Part shown: piece by piece, positions 56,341 to 64,000 of the stretch
Layout of the letters: each line of letters starts with the position of its first letter
How positions within the stretch are numbered: position 1 is the stretch's first letter
Notes under the pieces: model-generated
Seen by the model: only the letters and a program-made list of their open reading frames with translations
What the model was told of the DNA's origin: nothing
Database searches by the model: none
NCBI RefSeq assembly: GCF_048773025.1
Contig: NC_133570.1
Span: 21,178,001 to 21,242,000 of the forward strand
Source: Camelus bactrianus
Taxonomy: Eukaryota > Chordata > Mammalia > Artiodactyla > Camelidae
Direction of reading: 5' to 3'
DNA length: 64,000 nt
Translations under genes and position numbers: made by a program

Positions 56341-57981
56341 CACTTCCTGTTTATATTAATAACTGCTTGTCATGGGGGCTCCCATTCTTTCTGCCACCTT
56401 CTATCCCGAATTACAGGGTCCTGGGTCAGACTGCACTACACCTGCCACCATGTCCCGAGTCTGCATCTCTCTTTGTGTGTGTGTGGTGAGGGCGGTATGT
56501 GTGTTTGTCTCAGAAATGAGTGAGCAGACATTTCTCTAGAACTAAATCCAAGTTGGAAGGCATCAGGTTAGCACCCCACCAAACACACAAAGAGCTCTTT
56601 CTAATTCTTAAAATACAAGGCACAGAGTCCAATCTACTTTACTGGTTCTCGAAAACATAGGAAAATCTGCCCAACAGGACCCACATTAAATTTGAAAATT
56701 ATGGGTCAAGATAATTTTTGCACAAAGATGGAAAAGTTCCTCAAAGTCCGAGTAGAATCCAGCTGATATCAAGAAAGACTCACTGGGATCCCAGAGAGAA
56801 CTTGGGCTGAGGCCAGGGTCTCTGGGGAGTCCCTGCGAGGGAGAGAACATGGACTGTGGCTGGAGAGCAGATGTGAAGAGGTCTTAAAACACGGGTCAGA
56901 TGCCACTTTGAGGAAGAGAGACGCGGAGGTTTCAACGCGGATTCCTGACCCACTGCAGGAGAAGAAGATGCCGTCCCTGGACACCACGCCGGGGAGCTCA
57001 CTGGAGCTCTAGGCGGCGGGGGCAGAGGCATCAGCCTGGTTTTTCACATCCAAGGAGCCCAGCCCAGAGAAAGCTTTTACCCATCCGGCAGCATCACCCA
57101 GAGCCACCAGGGGGAGCTGTTCTCTGCTCCTTCCCTCACTGTGCTAGGCTCCTAGCCCTGGGGTCCTCTGCCACATGCAATCTGCAAACCCTCAAGTCAG
57201 CGCTGGCTCCTCATTGCAACCCAGACCTCCCCCCCCAGGAAAGCATTGAGATCCACCCTGGTGCCTTGAGGAAACTCCAGACAATTTAGAAAGTTGGCTC
57301 AGGGCTCCCTCCAGAAGTCAGGAATCCCTGCTGGCAACTGTAGAGAATTCCAGTTTTGTTGTATTAGAAAGTGCAAGCTGTCATAATTTCATGCTGACAT
57401 TGCCACCTTTTCTTCTGAAACCTCGTTAAAGTGAAGAGACTCCATATAATAGATCATTCTTCAAAAAATGCAGGTTGTCACCCCCAGCCTGGCTCTGCAG
57501 CTCTACGTGTCCCCTCTCCAGTCCTGGTCCCCCCTCTGCTGCTCCTGGGAATGGGTTGGGAACTGAGTCAGGTGAGACCCCGGTCCCCTCTCACCCCAGA
57601 CACGGGCTCTGTGACTTCCCAGTGGACTCCCTGCTGGAGGAGGAGGGACAGCTCAGCTCCTCCGAAGAAGACAAGCAGGGATGTCATAGAGGAAGGGAGA
57701 CCTGTTCCAGGGATGGGGGTAGCTGTTGGGGTGACTACACTTGTGGGCCCAGGAAGAGAGGACCCCACCATCTCTTCTTTCAGCCCTCAGACTCTGCAGG
57801 GAAGAGATTTATGACTGAGGTAACCGGCGGCGGGAGCACACTCGTTGAGAGGCATCACCCCCATCACTCAGTGCCTCATCACTGTGCCTTCCTGGGTCAG
57901 GATGACATCCCTGCATCTGCTCCCTCCAGACCTCCCCCAGGGGACATAAGGTGAAACTGGGCAGGGAGAGGGAGGAGGCTG
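56341..57981. other. spacer upstream of IGLV8 (third copy)
   Basis: Paralogous to 6186-7805 and 18161-19784. No gene. Confidence 0.5.
57104..57119 (+). promoter_or_regulatory. CTCF-like motif upstream of IGLV8
   Basis: CCACCAGGGGGAGCTG, about 1 kb upstream of the intact IGLV8. Confidence 0.4.
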
Positions 57982-57989
57982 ATTTGCAT
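57982..57989 (+). promoter_or_regulatory. Ig octamer ATTTGCAT
   Basis: Intact octamer, 116 bp upstream of the IGLV8 start at 58098. Confidence 0.9.
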
Positions 57990-58097
57990 GAAACCCCTTG
58001 TCCTCCCAGTGGGTCCGGGAGTCATGAAAAGGCCCAAGGACCCCACAGTGCAGCCCAGGAAGTTGAGAAGTGAGAGCATCCCGGGAGCATCCCCACC

Positions 58098-58552
58098 ATG
58101 GCCTGGACGGTGTTTCTGCTCGGGCTCCTCGCTCATGGCTCAGGTCAGGGGCTGGGACTCTGTGTCCTAGGGGGATGTCTATACCCAGGTGTCGGGAGGA
58201 CCCTGGTCTGCATAACCACGTTTGTCTCTCGCTTGTCGCTTTCAGGGGTGGTTTCTCAGACTGTGGTGACCCAGGAGCCGTCCCTGTCAGTGTCTCCAGG
58301 AGGGACGGTCACACTCACCTGCGGCCTCAGTTCTGGGTCTGTCAGTTCCAGTAATTACCCTGGTTGGATCCAGCAGACACCAGGCCAGGTGCCCCGCACT
58401 CTTATCTACAGCACAAGCAGCCGCCCCTCTGGGATCCCCAGTCGCTTCGCTGGAACCATCTCTGGAAACAAAGCCACCCTCACCATCACGGGGGCCCAGC
58501 CTGAGGATGAGGCCGACTATTACTGTGCTCTGTACCCTGGTAGTTACCTTGA
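58098..58552 (+). CDS. IGLV8: IGLV8-group lambda variable gene, intact
   Basis: Leader exon 58098-58143 ([16 protein letters not shown]), 102-bp intron, V exon 58246-58552. The mature domain starts [16 protein letters not shown]. It has C23 ([14 protein letters not shown]), W41 ([18 protein letters not shown], with I in place of the usual Y after W), [20 protein letters not shown] and C104 ([16 protein letters not shown]). No stop or frameshift. Splice sites, octamer and RSS are good, so it is predicted functional. The only intact IGLV8 of three. The intron has no stop and a length divisible by three, so an unspliced transcript would stay open. The mature protein, however, needs normal splicing. 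Confidence 0.97.
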
Positions 58553-58591
58553 CACAGTGATGTAACCTCATGGGGAAGTGCTAACAAAACC
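58553..58591 (+). promoter_or_regulatory. 23-RSS of intact IGLV8
   Basis: Heptamer CACAGTG, 23-bp spacer, nonamer AACAAAACC. Confidence 0.92.
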
Positions 58592-61054
58592 TCCCCTGGA
58601 GCTTAATGGGCTCCGCCCTGAGGGGCAGGAGAGGAAGAGAGAGGGTAAAATGTCAGTCCCACAGTGGGAGTTTACATCGTGCCCCCATCTCCTGCCCAGG
58701 GGTTCCAGGCCTAGTGACCCCTCTACCCTCTCCTAGAGTGTACCCATCGCTCCTAGGGCTCTCCCTTCCCCCCAATATGACGGTGACCAGGCTCAGCTCC
58801 AAATTCTGTCCAGCAGTCGTGAGACTCAGAAATCCAGCACCATCAAGACGACCTTCCCTGTTGACCTTGCTGATCTCAGGCTGGACAATAAATCTCCATG
58901 CACTGCGCCCTCAGCAGGGCTCCCAGCAGAGCTGGGCAGGGACCTGGGGTCCCATCCACCCTCTGAGAAGTGTGTGTCAGGCCTTGTAGCCCCTTGGGGA
59001 GTGTCTGCGGGTCCAGGATGAGGAGCCTCCATCCCATTAGAACATCCAACCTGAGCGAGGCGGGCCATCAGTGCGGTCAGCTGTACAGTTCTGCACCCAG
59101 TTTTCTGGCAGCCCAAGGGGAGCTGGGCTATCTTCCCATCCCTCAGTGTGAGACTGAACAAGGGAGACAAGGCAGTCTAGTCTGCACTTCTGTCCCCTGC
59201 TGGGGACTTTGGGGCCAGAGAGGACTGAGCCCTGACCCTGCATGGGTTAACAGGACTGAGCCTGGTTTGGGGCAAGGATGGACACTGCGGTGCCCCTCCC
59301 TCTCTGGTGGCCCTGAGGCCATGGAGCCCAGGGGGCCCAGCACCAGCCCACTGCAGCAAAACAGCCCCTCTCAGCCCGGCTTCCCTCCCTGGGGTCAGCA
59401 GGTGCAGCAGGGTGCTGGTCCCCACGCCCCCAGGATGCGAACTAGTTGGTGACGTAGCTGCCCCACGGTCCCTAGGATGGAGTCAGCAGCAAAGAGCAGT
59501 GGGGTCAGGGCCCCCCTTTGCTGGGACAGTGGCAGTGAACACACCCCTGACCTTCTGCTGCAGGATGACCCCTGACCAATGATGACTAAAAGGGACTCAG
59601 TTTCTTGATGTCACCTCCCCAAAGTCAAGATTCCAGTAAAAATGTCACTTGTCATATCAACAACTGTGAAAATAAATTTCCATGTGAAAACAGAGTCCGT
59701 TGGCACCAATACTGAGATGACTCAATGATGACATATGTTTACGAAACAACATCAGACCCCCGGATGAGCAGGTACAGACACTGGGAACAAACGGAGCCCG
59801 AGGTGAACCGAGGTAGAAATAGAACCAGGAGAATAAAGTGGATGGGAAAACAGCTCTGAAATACAACAGAGGAAAATAAAAAAGAAACCTATCAGGGACT
59901 CAAAGACATGTATTGCGCATTATTATTTTATTTCCTTGTTTGATTATTGAGTGATTGATGATTACTAGGAAGGAAAAAAGGGCTGCCATCCCTTCTGCAT
60001 CATTTCCAGCACCGTGAACATTCCGCTAGCGTCGCCAGGGGGCGCTGTGCGTCCGCTCAGAACCTGCCAAGCCTGACCCACGTAGGCGCCCAGTGACAGG
60101 GCCCTGCATCCTGGCTCACTGGCCAGAGCTGGATGTGGGAGCAGGTGCTTCCTCTCAGGGGAAAAAGTCCGAGCTCCGACCTCCGCAGGCACTGCCTGTG
60201 TATGGAGCTGCCACCTGGGGCGAGGACCCAGTAGTGAATGGTGTGTGGGCTTCCGTCCCCATTGGGCCCCAACCCCCTTCCCCAGGAGCAGGGGGGAGGG
60301 GCTCCCGGGGCCAGCCCCGCCCCCTCCTGCTCCTCTCAGCCTCCCTGGCTTCTCCTCTGTCTTTTCAATGAGCTCCCCCTGCTCCCCTGTCCTCTGAATC
60401 ATGTCTTTCCTCCCAAACCCAGGCTCCCCCTCTTCCTACAATGCTCCACCCTGTGACCTCCCGGTCATTCCTAAGGTCACTGTCAGAAGCTGGTGACCTG
60501 TTGCCAGATCTTCCAGGAACCGGACACTCACTCTCTCTTCCTCCACCTTGAACCTCTCAGATCCCTTCCTACCATAGAGGCCTCATGTCTCTGGACAGTC
60601 AGATTTTACACCTGCTAAATCCTCCGTGCTCCCTCCCTGGGTCACCCCATTTCCCAGGGGATCCAGTGAGTCCCTCTAGAAGCTAATGGATCTCCCCAGA
60701 CACCCCCCACTCATACTCTTGGCCCATCAGGTGAGGAGTCTCGTGGGAAGTGAACCCCAGCTTTCTAAGGACCTGGGAAGGAAGGTCCCAGCTGAACTGT
60801 CTGTCTTCACCTCTTGTACCATTGATTTTATGCAGTGAGCACAGGAGACACTGGGGGCTCTCAGCCAGACACATCTCACCAGAAGCCTGTCCCAGGCCTC
60901 TTCTCAGGGTCCCTGGGGACCAGGTGGTATCCTCTCAGGGACCCTGACATGCCTCAGGCCAGTCCAGCTGGGCCACCCTAACAAGACATGACACTAGATA
61001 TGAGGGACACCTAGGGCCCCGGGACTTGCTGGGCTGGCCCCAGGATGGGAGATA
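58592..61054. other. spacer between IGLV8 and IGLV9 (third copy)
   Basis: Paralogous to 8421-10827. No gene. Confidence 0.5.
60033..60049 (+). promoter_or_regulatory. CTCF-like motif upstream of IGLV9
   Basis: CGCCAGGGGGCGCTGTG, about 1.1 kb upstream of IGLV9, as at 9813 and 34033. Confidence 0.5.
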
Positions 61055-61062
61055 TTTTGCTT
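61055..61062 (+). promoter_or_regulatory. lost octamer position (TTTTGCTT)
   Basis: At the octamer site of IGLV9, two mismatches to ATTTGCAT. Confidence 0.5.
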
Positions 61063-61142
61063 GAAGGGTCCTTGGTCCTGGGATGAGGGGATAAGAGAGC
61101 CGGGCAATGGCAGCCTCTGCAGAGCTCGGGTGCATCTGTACC

Positions 61143-61626
61143 ATGGCCTGGACTCTGTTCCAGCTCCTGCCCCTCCACCTCCAGAGCACAGGTCCGGACG
61201 AACTCAGCATCCTGACTCCCAGCTCCCCACCCCCCTGCCCCACCCTTAGGGAGCATCCCCCCTTGGCCTTCCTTGGGACATAACAGGTGTCTGTGTTTCC
61301 AGGCTCCCTCTCCCAGCCTGAGCTGACACAGCCGCCCTCTGCATCTGCCACCCTGTGAGCCTCGGCTAAGCTCACCTGCACCCTGAGCAGTGGCTACAGC
61401 GGCTATAGTGTGGACTGGTACCAGCAGGTCCCAGGGAATGGCCCCCAGTTCCTGATGCGAGTTGGCACCAGTGGTGATGAATCCAAGTGGGTGGGGTCTC
61501 TGATCGTTTCTCAGGCTCAGGTTCTGGTTTGGACTGATACCTGACCATCCAGAACTTCCAGGAGGAAGACGAGGCTGAATACATCTGTGGGGCAAACCAT
61601 GGCAGTGGGAGCAGCTTTGTGTAACC
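61143..61626 (+). pseudogene. IGLV9: IGLV9-group variable gene, pseudogene
   Basis: Leader exon 61143-61191 (MAWTLFQLLPLHLQSTG, 49 bp) is intact with a GT donor. V exon 61303-61626 starts QPELTQPPSASATL, then a TGA stop where the paralogue at 10916 has GGC. Further on, C23 ([11 protein letters not shown]) and W41 ([16 protein letters not shown]) are kept. A single missing base near GTSGDESK shifts the frame, and a TGA replaces the arginine codon of the LERYLTIQ motif. Three lesions in all. CDR3 carries GANHGSGSSFV, longer than in the other two copies and closer to the human IGLV9 form. Confidence 0.9.
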
Positions 61627-61661
61627 CACAGTGACACGGGCAGAGAAATGACACAAAAATC
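61627..61661 (+). promoter_or_regulatory. RSS of IGLV9 (61143), shortened spacer
   Basis: Heptamer CACAGTG (61627-61633) and nonamer ACAAAAATC (61653-61661) are good, but only 19 bp lie between them. This breaks the 12/23 spacing. Confidence 0.8.
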
Positions 61662-62899
61662 CTGCTGACAGCCCAGCCCCAACCATCCCATCACCCGACC
61701 CACAGTTCAGGGGTGTCTGCTGATCTCCTCTGAAAGTTTCCACCTTCCAAGGGATTTTCAAAACTCAGCCCCTGTCAGTGAGGATGGTCTGTGCACAACC
61801 TGCCTGGTCTCGGGCCACAGCGAATGTTCTCCTCGTTTGGAAAATTCTCCAGTGTCCCTAGTATCCTTCCCTTTGGCAGTCAGTACGACATTGAGTTTGC
61901 TGCCTACCAGGGAAATTAACACACAGATTAATTCATGTGACTGCGGTTGGATCGACTGCTTGAATCCACAGGAATTTGGAATGTGGAGCATGGGCGTGTC
62001 CTAAAGTGAGACTCTGGTATGCTGGTGCTTGGCTGTGTGCTAACGTCATGGGTGAGGGGGTAGGAGGAGGGTGAGAGGAGGGGAGATTGAAGGAGGGAAG
62101 TCATCCTTATGAGGGCTGATGGGGATGAAGTTCGGGGAGGCCCCTTAGTCTATTATCATGGATTTCTGTAACGTCAATGATTTCCATGAAGACAGACGTG
62201 TGAATAAGAAAACCTCCACCCCTGTGTGCTGTGATGTGTGTCTGCCCTGGGTTAACAGATCACCAAAGTTGCCTAAATGTGTTTCCACCTTGATCTCAAG
62301 TTGAAGCCCATGATCTCCCAGCAGACAGAGGGGGCTGGTGTGATGCTGGGAAAGGGCAAGAGCCCAGGTGTCACTGACAGAGGAGGGAGGGAGGAGGCCC
62401 AGAGCTAGGGGAGGGGCTGTGGGTGGGTGTGGAGGGTGTGGGGCCAGATCAGGAAGGAAGCTTGTGGGGCTGAGGGGTTGGGATTTCATGCAAACAGCAG
62501 CGAGGAGTCATTGAGTGCTTTAATGCAGAGTTGTCTTGAGCTGAAGGAGGATTTTTTTGTTGTCAGAGGAGAAGCAGGTGGTCCTGGTTACCGGACACTT
62601 ACTGAGACACCTGTGAGTTCAGATGATCATGGAGCTTTTGCACAATTGAAGCAAATTTGGACATAGGATATGGTGAAGACCTGATGGCTTCTACATTCAA
62701 CAGGCACACATGGCCTTTCTACTGAACTGAAACAATGAGCAAGAGAACCCAGGTGTGGTCATTTTTGTTTATAATACAGAAAAATTGTAGGAACTCTAAG
62801 ACAGGGTCCTCACAAGAAATATTAGACATAACTGTGAAAAAAAAACTCCATATTAAGAACACAATCCTCACACATGACAAATATATTACAAGTAGCTGT
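61662..62899. other. spacer downstream of IGLV9 (third copy)
   Basis: Paralogous to 11430-12714 and 35667-36972. No gene. Confidence 0.5.
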
Positions 62900-63372
62900 G
62901 ATATATCAATATAATGGAATACTACTCAGCCATGGAAAAGAATGAAATGCCAACTTGCAGCAACTTGGGTGGACCTAAAGATCATCATTCTAACTGAAGC
63001 AAGCCAGAAAGAGAAAGATACCATATTACTCATATGTGGAATCTAAAGAAAAGAAAAGGAAGACACTAATGAATTTAATTATGAAACAGAGACTCACAGG
63101 CAGAGAAAACAAACTTATGGTTTCCAGGGGGAAATAGGGTAGGAACGAAAAAATTGGGATTTTGAGATTTGCAAACATTAACTACTGTCTATAAAATAGA
63201 TAAACAAGTTTTTTTGTGTAGAGCATAGGGAACTAGATTCAATATCTTAAAGTAACCTATAGTGAAAAAGAATATGAAACAAATACACGTATGTGTGTAT
63301 GACTGAAACATTATGCTGTACACCCAACACTGACACATTGTAAACTGATTATTCTTCAACAAAAAGGAAAGA
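62900..63372 (+). mobile_element. L1 3' end fragment
   Basis: Third copy of the insertion at 12715 and 36973. Confidence 0.75.
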
Positions 63373-64000
63373 AATATATGACATGTGAACCACTAAGTGA
63401 TATGCCTGCCGAACAATATCATTTCCACAAATCATGCTACACTCCATCAAAATTCTGAAAGCATTTCCTGAGTTTTGAAATGTCTGCTGAGTTTCCAGTT
63501 TTCAAAGATGACTTTTTGCTTCTTCATGGAAAATCCAAATCTAAACTCTTTCCTCCAATAGCCTACATGTCCTTCAAATGAGGTCACTGTCCCCTTGTCA
63601 CTGGTGCACACGTGGACCAGTTAGCTTTTCTAGACTGTACTCTGGGAGGGAGCTGTACCCTTTAATGGTTCCATATGCACAACTTTGCAGCTTCCATGGA
63701 CCAGGACTCCATTTGGAAATGAAAACATTTTATAGGCTGTGACTCAGCATAAAAGAATCACAGATTCCGGAAAGCAGACCATGGACAGGTGAATGGAGAC
63801 AGGGACCAGGTGAGCTACCAAATCAGCTTGGCTCTCAGGAGTCTGGTCCTCAGTGAGTTTGTGCCCCGTGACCAGCAGGGGGTGCTGTGGGGCTGCCCTG
63901 TGGTCTGTGCACAGCTGCTAAGGGAGGACCACTCACTCCCAGGAGCTGGGCCTGGGGGAGGAGCTTGTGCTCCTGATGGGGACTCAGCAACGTGTCCTCT
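63373..64000. other. upstream flank of an IGLV5 gene beyond the window
   Basis: Collinear with 13193-13835, which lies just upstream of the IGLV5 at 14084. An IGLV5 gene is therefore expected about 250 bp past the window end. Confidence 0.6.
63871..63887 (+). promoter_or_regulatory. CTCF-like motif upstream of expected IGLV5
   Basis: ACCAGCAGGGGGTGCTG, a good match. Paralogous to 13692 and 37936. Confidence 0.45.

Noticed and set aside
1-64000. Lambda J or C segments, or light-chain enhancers
   Set aside because: No J-type 12-RSS with the FGGGT motif, no constant-domain exon and no recognisable enhancer was found. The window seems to lie wholly within the V cluster.

Overview
The window is a stretch of the immunoglobulin lambda variable (IGLV) cluster of a camelid (camel, llama or alpaca). 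The lambda identity rests on V genes with the usual layout: octamer promoter, 46-49 bp leader exon, intron of about 100 bp, V exon, and a recombination signal (RSS) with a spacer of about 23 bp. The camelid call rests on two tRNA-Ala-derived SINEs of the vic-1 type (40612-40754, 50735-50956). The exact species cannot be decided. No J or C segment and no unrelated host gene is visible.

There are 13 recognisable V genes, all on the + strand. Group labels are by resemblance to human IGLV subgroups. In order they are IGLV1 (2821, pseudogene), IGLV8 (7927, pseudogene), IGLV9 (10916, leader stop), IGLV5 (14084, pseudogene), IGLV8 (19898, pseudogene), IGLV1-like (30036, pseudogene), IGLV10 (32490, V exon intact, splice acceptor doubtful), IGLV9 (35150, pseudogene), IGLV5 (38316, intact), IGLV1 (41781, intact, extra cysteines), IGLV1 (52983, intact), IGLV8 (58098, intact) and IGLV9 (61143, pseudogene). 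Three copies of a truncated V fragment, each followed by an AT-rich block, lie at 5800, 17777 and 55947. A possible fourth relic lies at 51516.

The genes sit in tandem segmental duplications. About 1765-13900 is collinear with about 52075-64000, in the order IGLV1, truncated V, IGLV8, IGLV9, L1 tail, and then IGLV5 (which falls just past the window end in the second copy). The middle (17400-38850) is a rearranged third copy, in which an IGLV1-like gene and an IGLV10 gene sit between duplicated flanks.

Three large retroelements lie antisense to the V genes. They are the 5' part of an L1 (1-1052), a nearly full-length L1 with a 14-bp target-site duplication (21395-28824), and a broken class II (betaretrovirus-like) endogenous retrovirus with two LTRs (42885-50235). 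A solo LTR (15739-16144), old L1 pieces and a CA-rich microsatellite fill parts of the spacers.

The most interesting regulatory observation is that nearly every V unit carries an upstream G-rich motif resembling the CTCF core. All copies lie in the same orientation and at family-specific distances. This would suit loop-extrusion-driven V-J recombination, although binding cannot be shown from sequence.
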